From positions 5,754,904 through 5,818,903 of the forward strand of contig NC_044923.1 in the NCBI RefSeq assembly GCF_003576645.1: a DNA stretch of 64,000 nucleotides, written 5' to 3'. Below are positions 11,712 through 23,022 of the stretch, piece after piece. The DNA comes from Ipomoea triloba (taxonomy: Eukaryota; Streptophyta; Magnoliopsida; Solanales; Convolvulaceae). A program made the position numbers and the translations under genes. The notes beneath the pieces were generated by a model. It was not told where the DNA came from and made no database searches. It saw only the letters and a list, made by a program, of their open reading frames with translations. Position 1 is the stretch's first letter. Each line of letters starts with the position of its first letter.

Positions 11712-13879
11712 ATGAGTTACTTTAGGGAGTCAAACCATCAGGAAAGAACATCATCGTCTTCCTCGGCGGGGTCGGGGTCGTCCAGGAAGAGCAAGAAGAG
11801 CGGTGGTTCAGACAAACCTAAACAGCCGCAAAGAGGGCTTGGGGTTGCTCAGTTAGAGAAGATTAGATTGCACTCCCAAATGGGTTGCACTTTTCTTCCT
11901 GATTCTCTTCACCATAATCCTTTCGACAACAACCTTTCCCAGGTATTCTATCTTGTCATTTTTAGACTATGACACGATTCCACATCACCCGCCTCTTTAC
12001 AGTTAAACTTTTACTTTTAAGTTAGTTTTTAAGACGGGATTAGCGTCTCACGACTAGCTCCTTTTGTGGAGTATCTCCGTCAACCAAAATGCATCATCCT
12101 CCTTAATTGTTTCGGGAATAGTGTTTTTACTATAAGGGTATATTGGAGTTACTTATTAGTTTTCTTGGTTTGAGTCTGTCATCTATGAATAATCTAAATT
12201 GATTATTTATGATTTTTTACTCTTACTTATGGTTTTTTTACTGGGAATAGTGCCTAGAACTTTCCCACAAATCAAAAGATATATGATTTTCTTGAATTTG
12301 GTTGCGGGGGGTTTAGAGTTTCTTGTCTCATCATCCTTAATTTCTTCAAGAATAGTGTTTTAACTACACGGGTATGTGATAGTTGTCAATTGACTTTTTT
12401 ACTACATAAGTTAGTTTATTTACCTCATTGTGGTCCTTTATCGACTGGGTTATAAGGTTTCAATAGTAGTTGCTTGCTTTCTAGTAAATTAAAGGGTATA
12501 TGGTTTTGGTAAATTTTATTATGTGGGGTTTAGAGTTTGTTGAAAATTTATGCAGGAGGATATGAGATTGCAGACGGGTTACTCTCCATCTCCATCATTC
12601 TCGTACTCCTCGTCGTCTTACGGTTTTCCAGGCCACCAAGGCATCATGGTAATTAAGATCGAGAGGATCCTATAATAATTGATCGAGTGAATTAAGGAAT
12701 ATTATTAGTTTGCATGAAGGCAAAAATCTTGATTTTCTGTGATATTTAATTTCCCGAATCAAAGATATTATCCTCTTTATTTAATTAAATTATTCGATGA
12801 AATAACCCATTAGGATTTGCTAGTCTGGCATATCCCATCCGGTCTTCAAAATAAACCCTAGCTAGATTTGAGGTTTCAAGGTTGCATCACATCCAACGTG
12901 ACATTATTGCTTCAAGAACAACCTAGTCTTGTGATTTGAATTGCCTAGGATCCTTCATATATCATATAACATCCATAATGTCTGGTTTAGCAAGATTGAA
13001 TTTACTATAAATGTGAGATGATTGATAAGCTAAGAGACCATTTTTGAGAAAATTTATGCGAAATGAGTATTATTTTTTGCAATGGGTATATTCTATTTTG
13101 TATCGTCCCCCAACATTACTGTACAAGATAAAGTTAAATTGGATGGGAAAGGTTAAGTAGTTGGGAGGCATATGTATTCATGTGTTGTTCATTCTGTACG
13201 TCTATAGGGAATAGGGTAGTGAGATTCATGTTATCTTGAAAAGGATATATATATATATATATATATATATAACTCATTATCAGTTCCATGTACTCTAAAC
13301 CCAGTTTCGTATTTTTTGTACATATTACAGATGAGTATGAGCGAGATGGAAAGAGCGAATATGAGATATGGAGATTCTCAGGCCAGCTCTAATCCAAGGT
13401 TGAGATTAAATCTTTAGTCGAGTTACTGTATACACATATAATGTACATAGATATATATACATACATAGTTGTATTTGTCTTTGTCCTTTGCCACTCCTAA
13501 TCAATTCAACCTGGACAAAATCAGTTGGCATCCTGGTACAGTCTATGAGCCCCAACAATATGCACAACCCAACATGACTAGACATTTCCTCAGCCAACAA
13601 CTAGAGGTACATACACTTGCCTAACTGCAACACATTCTTCCTTATAATTTCCAAATTTCTTTTTCTACCTAACGATGATGAGAACTATTGAGTTTGTATT
13701 GAATTACTCAAGTTACAATTGTACAATAATATTTCAATTATCTCGTGATCATTATTAAACAGGACCCGACGGGCAGGAGGGGGACGAGAGACCGGAGCGG
13801 TTCAACCGGCTCGGGTGACCAGACCTCTGATTCCAAGGGCAATCAAGAACTGGATTTGGAGCTGAGACTGTCACTCTGA
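11712..13879 (+). CDS. SPEAR/TIE-type transcriptional repressor (SPOROCYTELESS-like, EAR motif)
   Basis: Coding exons: 11712-11942, 12556-12648, 13331-13398, 13525-13606 and 13763-13879, giving 196 aa through GT-AG introns. A serine-rich N-terminus and a basic KSKK patch precede KPKQPQRGLGVAQLEKIRLH (residues 35-54), the hallmark SPL-type motif of the SPEAR family. Later come AQPNMTRHFL and the C-terminal LDLELRLSL (188-196), an LxLxL EAR motif. In this family the EAR motif recruits TOPLESS co-repressors and the N-terminal motif binds TCP factors, so the product should act in the nucleus in leaf or ovule development. The ATG at 11712 is the first in frame. Exon 4 starts at the AG before TTGGCATCC because only this joins the frame and gives the family-like NPSWHPGT. 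I cannot tell which family member it is. Retention of intron 3 would give another EAR-like end (see findings). Confidence 0.88.
13245..13271. repeat. (AT)n microsatellite in SPEAR intron 2
   Basis: An uninterrupted AT dinucleotide run in the intron upstream of coding exon 3; likely polymorphic. Confidence 0.9.
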
Positions 13880-16800
13880 TCTAATGATGACCACTCAATT
13901 TAGTATTGTTTTTCTGGTACTTTAAACTGTACGTACGGAAATGCACATCCTCGAATAGCGACTGCAGATTTTTTGCGTTGCTCAAAAATTGTACGGGAAT
14001 ATAATGCATCTGTCACCTTATATTAAAACTTATTTAAATGTAGAAAAGAATAACCTTTTTAAGTTAAAAGTTGGCAAAAAGTATTGGCAACTTGAATTGA
14101 TGGAATTCAATTTGTTAATTTCATGGAGAATACATATGCTGTTAGGGAGTACAGTAGCAGACACCATCATATCCAAGTATCCAACAATTTGCTCTTCTTT
14201 TTAATTTTTTTCTTTCTTTTTCTTTTGCATCTTTCTTAAGGAATAATAACTTTCTTTTGGTTCATTAGATCCGAAAGTTCTATCCTATCAATATATATGT
14301 TTTTGAACGGATTATAAATTTTTGATCATTTTTAAAGTGTTAGGTGGGTGATTGGCACAAACTTGGTACTTTTTGCATCAGTACAATCATGTATGGTACG
14401 ATATGTCTGATTGCACCAAGTATTCAGAACATGTTGACAATACCCAATACAATGTAACCAAAATACATGCATGATTGAGCCGGTACAAAAGGCAATGATA
14501 CCAATAAGAATTAGAAATTTTTATTTTTATTTTTTGAAATATTTAAAATTAAAGGTGAAAAATTACTGCAACTCCAATTTTAGGTATTTTAATCTAGAAG
14601 AAACAATCTTTTGATGCCAGATATGATGTTAATAATGTATACCATTATCTTGTACCTGTTTTGGGTCTTTGATTTGCAATGAACAATGTATATCATTACC
14701 TTCTACGTGTAGCAGTTAACATCATTTAATTTTAAATCGTAATAGAAATAACAAAAATCAAACTTGTAACCTTCATGTATATAAAGAATGATCTTTTCAC
14801 TAGGTCCCTACCCTTTCGGAGCAAGAATTAAACTTATTTACTCTGAGTCAAAATTTTGAGTCTTACCGATAAAGTGTCATATACTCATATATCAGTATGT
14901 CCTCGTTTGTTGCAATAATGTAATCTTGCCAAGAAAAATATCTCTTTTATTCATTATAAGGCGAGACATCCTATATGTACCTAAAAAAGAAAATTGATCA
15001 ACAGTTACTGACAGTGACACCTCAAGTAAAATTACATCCCGGTATCTCACTCGCTTGAGTGCAACTGTGCAAGGAACATTTGGTGCATCGTAAGGCGAGC
15101 CGAGTAAAATGTGCGTGGTGGTACGTAGACTTACATGTATCATGTTTTAACTTCTTGTTGGTGGATAGCATATTTGTCACATTTGGCAAAAAAAAGTGAA
15201 AGAACCTTAAAACCGAGGTACATCTAATCACTACCTTACATCTGCTAGCATGCACCCAAGATGTTCTGGATCAAATCGTGTTCAGATCAGATCAGATCCT
15301 AATAATCAGCTTTAATTGGATTCTAATAATCAGTAATCACGTTTGGGATGAACATAATCTATCATAGCTAGCTAATCAGTTTTGCAGATTTACCCAAAGG
15401 CAAAATAAAAGTGAAAAGAAAGAAGCAACATGATACAACTGCAGCCAGCATGCCGACCACCACAGTGATTTTCACAGAAAAACGTGATGAACAGGAAAAC
15501 GCGGGATATCAAATGCGGGAAATGAAAGAAAAATGAACTCATAATATTGTTCTAATTGATGAGAAGTATGGTGAGGTTTCAATCATATCACGAATATAAG
15601 GGATTTTTAGTCATGAATATTGATGGTTTGAGTTTGGAATGACCCATTGAGTAGCCCTCACGAGTTTAGCTGTGCTCGCTGATTCGATAAGTTTCATTTC
15701 GAAATTCGTCAGCAGCAGTGTAGAAATTATGTCTAAAATGGACAGATTCGTCAGCAGTGTAGAAATTATGTCTAAAATGAACAGATTCCTTGTGCGCATC
15801 GACATTTAGAAATGACAATCATTTGAGTTACCATGATTGGAGCCGGGCCACCTTTTGGCATAAGGTAGAGAAGGATATAGTTGAGTGTGGTGAAAATTGT
15901 TATAAATACTGCATTTGTTATATGGTCATTATCTTATATATTTTTCCTATTTTAGTGTTATTTGGTATGCGGGTTATCCCTTGCTATATATATAACAATT
16001 ATCAATGAAAAGACTCTTTAAGCAGTTCCTGTATTTGTTAAAATCGTCTTGAAAAATTGAGTTAAAAAGGCTAATTTACAACACGTTATCATTATTATGA
16101 TGCTCTAACCAACAATTATATTATAATTATTATTATTATTTAAAATAGACTCTTTTTTTTTGAAATATATTTAAAATAGACTTAATTTTAAAATATATAC
16201 CTAAAACTTAATTTAATTTAAAGATAATTCAATAAATAAAATAATATATTCATGTATTTTAAAGTCATTTTATAGGTTACTCGTCCACATTAAATAGTTA
16301 ATTTACTAATAAACATTCTTTGGTCAAAATAGTTAACAAATTCAGCTATCAGTTAATAGTTGATCTCTATACACCTTTTTATCTTGGGATTCGAGTCTTG
16401 TTTGAAACGCGCAATGTAATTATTATTACACATAAATAAAACAACAACAACAATAATAACAATAACGAAAACAAGATGGAAAAGAAAAAGAGAGAGGGAG
16501 CATGAAACAAAGTTGTGATGTTAATTTAAGGTAGCAGCCGTATATGCATAATAAAGCCATAAAGTATGTTATTATGATGATTTATGTAGGCGACTAAAGT
16601 AACCAAACGTGTCTAGAACGCCTGCATTTACTGCTTTGCCAAACTCATCTTTATGTAAAAAATATTTTAAAATGATTGACAAAAGCACCGGCCACTCGAA
16701 AAGTGTACTTAAATCGGCCGTGCTCGTTCACCTCATTGATTTTATTAAAAAGACATTGTTTTACCTTTTAAGTTGTCATATGATATTGTCGCAATCTCAT

Positions 16801-17657
16801 TAAAAAAACACTTATTTTATTGTTAATACAATTATTAATCTAAACCCAAATACTATGTACTATGTAGTGTGATTTGATGATACTTTTGTTACCATTCTAA
16901 ATGAATAGTCATAAGATCGAATTCCAGTGGTGAGGTATTGATTCTTGTGATCCCGGGGGCATTGATTCCCTTAGAATGTTATTTTCATCTGATCCTTATT
17001 CAATATATAGGAGAGAGAGGGTTCAGGTAAGAATAATCTCCGGTAAAAAGTATGAACAAACTCACAATATTCATCTTGAGAAATCAACGGATAAGATCTT
17101 ACAATTACTAAAGTTTCAAGTTTGCAATAATTATAAAATGAACCACGCTCTTAAAAATTTTTAATAATTATAAAATTGACTACATCCATCTACAATATTA
17201 TAAATTATAGTGTTGTGTGCTTTACAAAATTATATTTTGTGTTTTATAAGTTGGACTATCCATTTTTATATTTTTGGCAAAACACATGGCATTGTAAAAA
17301 ATTTCACTTTAAAGAGCACACAACATTATTTTAACTTATGATATTGTAAAATTTTCATATAATAAATTAAAATAGTTCCTGAGTATATATTATTAGGTCA
17401 ACACATTGTTCAACCTATATACATTAAGAGTAAGTCTTTGTAAAAGTATTTTTTTCTTTTTGGTTGATAACCCAATTTTCCTGGGTTTGAATAATATGAA
17501 CCCACCTCAAGTTCATGAGAAGATAAATCAAGTTAATCTAGTTTCAAACATCAGCTTATACACTTTTGCATACTAAAAGTTTAATTCAAACTGAGACTCC
17601 AATCTCACTCTATCCTTCTACTGGAAGTAAGAAGTTTTAAATAAGACTACGTACTTC

Positions 17658-17797
17658 GCCAAAGACTTTGTGGTCAAGCGGCATAGTTGTGGCCCTCCCA
17701 AGTGAGAGGTCACAGGTTCTCTTCATTCTTCAGTAGGTTGAGAAAGTATGTATGAACATACACTACATTGTAATAGAATCAATACTATTAAAAAAAA
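17658..17797 (+). mobile_element. SINE1 copy with target-site duplication
   Basis: It begins GCCAAAGACTTTGTGGTCAA and ends ACTACATTGTAATAGAATCA plus an A run. AAATAAGACTAC occurs on both sides (17639-17650 and 17795-17806, overlapping the A tail), as expected for target-primed reverse transcription. The B-box position reads AGGTCACAGGTTCTC, so that box has decayed. Confidence 0.7.
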
Positions 17798-18158
17798 TAA
17801 GACTACTTCTAATTTATTAGATCAATGTTAGGGGGTTTTGCATGTAAAAGGTATTTTATTTGATGTTATTGTTATTTATTATAATTATCAATTATTAACA
17901 AGCTATCTATAGACCCATTAGTCCATCACTCTTAATGGGCTAAACCTCATGATATTCTTTGACATAATCAAGGTGCATGTACATAGATTTTTTTGGCCTG
18001 CACACTGTACTATGAGCTCTTGCCCTACATTTGTGCATGGTAGTTGAAGAAAACGCTAACAAGAATTACAGCCATTTTTAAGAGGTGCATATGAAATTAA
18101 AAATAATGGTATTAACTACTCAAAATTTTTTTTCTTGGTAATAGATTCATAATTATTG

Positions 18159-18288
18159 GCTCTCTCATATGGGATGTCCTGGGTTTGAGCTTCAGTGGGA
18201 GCGGTGTTGACCATGTGTGCTTCAGTAGGTTGAGAAAGTAGTTATTAATAGATACTACATTGTAACACAGTCAGTGGTACTAAAAAAT
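18159..18288 (+). mobile_element. 5'-truncated SINE1 copy with 14-bp target-site duplication
   Basis: ATTCATAATTATTG occurs at 18145-18158 and again at 18289-18302. Between them lie the SINE1 B-box region (GTCCTGGGTTTGAGC), the body (GTGCTTCAGTAGGTTGAGAA) and the tail (ACTACATTGTAACACAGTCA plus A run). The A-box end is missing, so this copy inserted truncated. Confidence 0.75.
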
Positions 18289-18514
18289 ATTCATAATTAT
18301 TGTGAATTTTTATGAAGTAGACTTATGCAGACTTGTGGTTTTTTCAATTGCACTTTTTAAAAAATATATAAAATTTGCAGTAGACTTATGTATTGATAAC
18401 AATTTTATTACCCACAGCCAAAAAAAAAAAAAAAAAAAAAGATTTTGAGTTGTTAATAACACCATTTTTAATGTCATTTAAACATATTTGTTGACGAAAG
18501 ATCTACGATTGGTT

Positions 18515-19030
18515 CTGAATTCTTTCTTGGGCATTAGTTCTCACCTGAGCGCATCCCTATATATATAACAGTCGTCCACGTGTTCAAATCTAACAGATCA
18601 TAAATACTGATTTTTTTTAAAATGTGGTGACATTTTCGTAAATAATTGAACATCGAAGTGCAAGTAACAATTTCATATATTGCACCTAAGTGCAAGTAAA
18701 ATGTATTACAAGTGCAATGTGCATTGAGCATATTCAATATTAAGTGCACCTAACATTATAATTAGTTGCACCAGACATTATCATTAAGTGCAGCCATGTG
18801 AAAGACTTTATCATTATGTGCATGAATTTTACCAATGTAAATTACTTGCACTTGTAAGTGAAAATAGTTGCACTTGTAACACATTTTACTTACACCAAAG
18901 TTTGAGTTATTTACGAAAATGCTATAGCGTCGTTTTTTTTTTTAAATTACATCTAATTCATTGAATCTGAACACGTAGACGGCTATCAGTGGTTCTGGTT
19001 TCTCTCTTGAGCAACCGTTCTCACTTAAGC
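18515..19030. repeat. Long foldback element with TGCACTT-rich centre
   Basis: The left arm (CGTCCACGTGTTCAAATCT, ACATTTTCGTAAATAATTGA) is mirrored on the right (AATTATTTACGAAAAT-like, GAACACGTAGACGG). Short outer blocks around GTTCTCACCTGAGCGC and GTTCTCACTTAAGCGC form a direct repeat at the two ends. The middle has many TAAGTGCA and TTGCACTTGTAA words in both orientations. It is non-coding and ends against a (CA)n run. Confidence 0.55.
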
Positions 19031-19034
19031 GCGT

Positions 19035-19091
<57 letters not shown>
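19035..19091. repeat. (CA)n then (TA)n microsatellite
   Basis: About 22 CA units followed by a short TA run, directly between two inverted-repeat elements. Confidence 0.95.
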
Positions 19092-19095
19092 CATG

Positions 19096-19594
19096 GTTGA
19101 AAAAATCGCTAGCCGCTCCCTAGGCGCTTGGGGAGGGCCTAGCGCCTAGGACGCCTAGCCGGGGATTAATCGGCGCCTAGGCATCCATGTATTTTTTATT
19201 TTATTTTTTATTTTTTAAAAATTTGTTAAAGTATTTTTAATTTTTTTAAAAACTAATAATTATAAATTATATAATACTTTGATAGTTAATACTAAAATAT
19301 TAAATATTAACCTAAAAAATATCTAAAGTTTGTATAATTTAGGATTATTTCGCTCAAAACAATGTTATTTTGAGTGAAATAACCCATTAAAAATGAAAAA
19401 GAACAATAGTTAATCGACCGACTAGAAGGCCTAGTCGGTCTAGTCGATGCCTAGGCGGTCAACGGCTAAGCGGCCTAGGCGGTCACCTAGCCGGCCAGCC
19501 GCCTAGACCACCATTTAATGTGATACGCTAGGCGGTCGACCAGCGCCTAGCGCCTAGGCGGGGATTAATCAGCGCCTAGACGGGATTTTTGCAA

Positions 19595-19595
<1 letters not shown>
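19096..19595. repeat. CTAGGCG-rich inverted-repeat element
   Basis: About 500 bp. The left end GTTGAAAAAATCGCTAG is mirrored by GGGATTTTTGCAAC at the right end. Both ends are packed with CTAGGCG, GCGCCTAG and GGGGATTAATC blocks and are strikingly GC-rich, while the centre is AT-rich. It looks like a non-autonomous DNA transposon with subterminal repeats. No clear target-site duplication is visible beside the flanking AT microsatellites. Confidence 0.6.
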
Positions 19596-19669
<74 letters not shown>

Positions 19670-19720
19670 TATATTTATATATATATTTATTTATTTATTT
19701 ATATATTTATTTATTTAATT
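19596..19720. repeat. (AT)n and (ATTT)n microsatellite
   Basis: A compound simple repeat directly after the CTAGGCG-rich element. Confidence 0.95.
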
Positions 19721-20853
19721 TTACGAATATAATTGATTGAAATTCACATCAATAATATTAGAAATTTTAGCATATATAAACAGAAATTAAAACATGTTTG
19801 GAGACATGTGAAACAAAACAAAGTTAAATAATTACGTATTTCACACTATTGTTGAAGATACTTAGAACAGTCTGTCCAATTGTCCATAGGTGTGTAAAAT
19901 TTTTCAGACTTTAATTTTCTCATTATTTATAGACGTGTGAACAAAACAGTACAGAATTCAATAATTAGATGATTATTAACTTTGTACTGTAAATAATTTG
20001 TAACTGAAGAATATTACTGGAAAATTATATTTCATGTTTCAACTTTCAACCATTGAATGTAACAAGTTAGGTGTGAGCGTGAGAGTGGAGAGAATACAAT
20101 ATAATGATGCATGCATTGCATGAAGAACATAACGGTGCACCTGACATGACCTGTTCCCGTTATGTTCAATATCTAACCAACAATATTTGAACATAATAAC
20201 GGGGTGAACCTCCCTGGGCCAGCTACCGTGCTTTCCGAACGAACGTAGGTGTACCTGGACTATTAAACGGACAAAGAAAGGTAGACCCCGTGAATTTACC
20301 AAAAAATAATAATAGTAACGGGTGAACCTGTGTCTTGCACCTTATATTATATGTGTTATCTTCTCCCATAGGTAGTGCTTGAAATTTGCGCCTCTAATAC
20401 GTAGGTTTAGTAGATGAGAAGTTTTACTTAAAACGTGTTAGTTTTCAGTTGTATGATGGGGTACAATTTTTTCTACAAATATTGGAGGTGTGGTTTGGGT
20501 TGAGTTTCTTGTGCATAAAAATATACATATTGGTGTTGAGTTTCAAAATTAGATTAACTCGATTTATTTACCTCTTCATGCGCCTGTAGCGGATTTATAG
20601 TGGGTTCATATAACATTCAGGATATAGTCCTATGAAATCGAAAAACTTTGGTAATTAAAAAAAAATTGTTGAAATTTGCATTATGCGGATATTAACGAAG
20701 TTATAAAAATTTTAAAATTATTTTCTCATTTTAAAATCATTTCTTAATATTTCTTCATGAATTAATAAAGAGTTTACATAGAGAATATAGGATTCCTTAA
20801 ATTGATTTTTAGTTCATTTTATCACATTCATGAGAATTTTAATATCCTCAAAT

Positions 20854-20944
20854 TTTGCCAAAGATCTTAGGGTGAAGTGACATGAAGTGCTTCTCTCAAA
20901 TGGAAGGTCATGGGTTGGCGGAGGCGATATTGACTTGTATGTTG
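20854..20944 (+). mobile_element. SINE1 head flanked by a 13-bp direct repeat
   Basis: TTGCCAAAGATCTTAGGGTG opens the copy, followed by CTCTCAAATGGAAGGTCATG and GAGGCGATATTGACTTGTA. AATATCCTCAAAT flanks it at 20841-20853 and 20945-20957. The usual 3' half and A tail are absent although both flanking repeats are present. Confidence 0.6.
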
Positions 20945-22153
20945 AATATCCTCAAATCTTTAGATTAAGTAAATTCATTTTTTAGGCTGCGCTCCTGCTT
21001 CTTCTACTGAAATTTTTTTCTTATTGTCAAGCAAAAATAGTCGGACTGATTTCGCAAACCAGTGGATTTACTGGTTTTGATGTGTTTTTTGCCCATTTTT
21101 TGAATTTTTGTTCATTTTCTTGCCCATTTTCTGGAAAATGAACGGAACACACAAAGATGGTTTCCTACTATGCAGCCAAATACAAGCAAGGAAAATATTT
21201 TCTAAAAAATGACCCTTTTTCCATAAATCATTTTTCTGCTTTTCAAACACACCCTAAATGTACTCTTGTACACTGATACCCAAAATAGAGGCAATTACAT
21301 CCCTCCTTTTAATAAGAAAAACAAACCCGTGCATTGCGACGGCTAGCAAATCAAAATTATAATATCATATGTGGTAATATTATACACTTATTTTCGCATA
21401 ACGTAACGATTAGTTTTGAAGTAAGTTACAATAATTAATAACTTATATAATATGGGGGGTCAGCATGCGCGTCCGGTCCTTTCACAATCTGCAAGTTCAC
21501 ATTTGATGGATGATTGGATGAACACAGCTGGATTATTGTGGCATTCAATTCATTAGTGTTATGCACGTTGTTTTACCACCCCACATATAGTCCCACCCAG
21601 CTCTAGCTTAGCTTGCTGCTATACATTTATACCAACTTCCAAATCCTCTCTTTCAATCTAATGTGAGTAATCGTTACGTTGATATGATCTTTACCGCTCA
21701 AAAGGGAAATCCTATTTGTACATGTAATTACTTATATAATTATGTGTTTATCGGATGGAAATATGGAATTGAAACACACATAAAAAGTTGTAATAACGTT
21801 ATACTAACAATTAAGAAGTTGTAACGGGACAGGATGGATCAGATATGATAAATTTTTTACTTACAAGATTAAACTACTGTAATTTGGTGTGTTATATATG
21901 TTTAAATTAAAAATCTAAGTTGTGTGATCATAAATGTGATATTAGATACTCCGTATATTTGTCTAGAGATAATTTTTTAGGCTAATTGGATGAGACCTTG
22001 ATGATTTGCCTACTGGTTTGCACACCGTTCAGAGACCCACAAGAGGGGTTGAACCTTGATTTAGTACTTTAGTAGATGTTGTATGTGTGGTCAAATTAAA
22101 GTTTATGTAAAGTGGACTTGTAATTTTACCTTGTTCCAAATTTCTATGTATAC

Positions 22154-22210
22154 CAAAAAAAAAAACAAAAAACAAAAAACACAAAAAAAAAAAAAAAAAA
22201 AAAAAAAAAA
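22154..22210. repeat. A-rich tract
   Basis: Long A runs interrupted by single C residues. They could be the tail of an old retroposon, but the sequence before it was not recognised. Confidence 0.7.
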
Positions 22211-22909
22211 GGAGCTCCGTAAAATATATTGAGAATAACATTATTATACTCTCACGCGTTTAGAAAATTTTCATTTTGTAATGATAAAAAATATCAAAAA
22301 TTACTTCTTTCATTATTTTGAGTATTCTGAAAAATAGTCCTTATTAATACCAACTAACTAGGTATACTAGTGCTTAATAATTATACCAATTCAACCACGA
22401 GTTCTACTATATAAACTCTCAAAGTTATTTTTTTTACAGGAGTTCCAATGAAAATATCTACATCAATATTTTGTGTGTGTGAGTAAAAGTTAGAAGTAAA
22501 AAATGGAAATGTCTGCTTTCAAAAAAATGGAAGTGTGTAACCACCATTGTGAATGAAAATTAATCTGACCTTAGATTTTTGTAAGGTTTAAAATTTTTTA
22601 CCATCCATGCATGGTCCAAAAATATTATCGAAAATAAACTACGATTTCTCAATGGCAGTATTTTTTTTATTTTTAAAATTCTTTTATTTGTTTTACCAAA
22701 ATTCTTTGTGGACTCCATGTCCATTTCATTCTTATTCCTCCCGCGTTACCGCGTATGGTGATTCTAGCAAATCAAACGCAGATTTAAACAAAACGATAAT
22801 TAATTAATTATTACGGTTATAACAATAATACTAATGATTACAACAATAATAAAGAGAAGACCTGCAGGCTGTACTGGTCAATGATTTATGTAACGATATG
22901 ATTGTCGGC

Positions 22910-22917
22910 TATAAATA
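22910..22917 (+). promoter_or_regulatory. Probable TATA box of the XTH gene
   Basis: TATAAATA lies about 105 bp before the XTH start codon in otherwise non-TATA sequence, a normal distance for a plant gene with a short leader. Confidence 0.65.
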
Positions 22918-23022
22918 CTCCGCAGCATATATTACAAGCAGAGACCAACAACGCCTATTTTCCAAGTCTTTAATTTGTTCGATCAGTACGGAGTAGCAGA
23001 AAACAATTAAGGAATTGAAGAA

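Larger units (their letters stand above)
13880..22900. other. Intergenic region rich in repeats, no supported gene
   Basis: Between the SPEAR-type gene and the XTH gene I find no exon series with conserved protein content. Named pieces are SINE1 copies (17.66, 18.16 and 20.85 kb), a foldback MITE (18.5-19.0 kb), a CTAGGCG-rich element (19.1-19.6 kb), microsatellites and a long A-rich tract at 22154-22210. A small direct repeat of about 37 bp (TCAGCAGTGTAGAAATTATG and following) lies at 15706-15785. The 14.3-15.3 kb part has no readable feature. Confidence 0.6.

Noticed and set aside
21326..21350. Possible Helitron end at CCCGTGCATTGCGACGG then CTAG
   Set aside because: CTAG touches the hairpin with no spacer, unlike real Helitron ends, and no related copy was seen.
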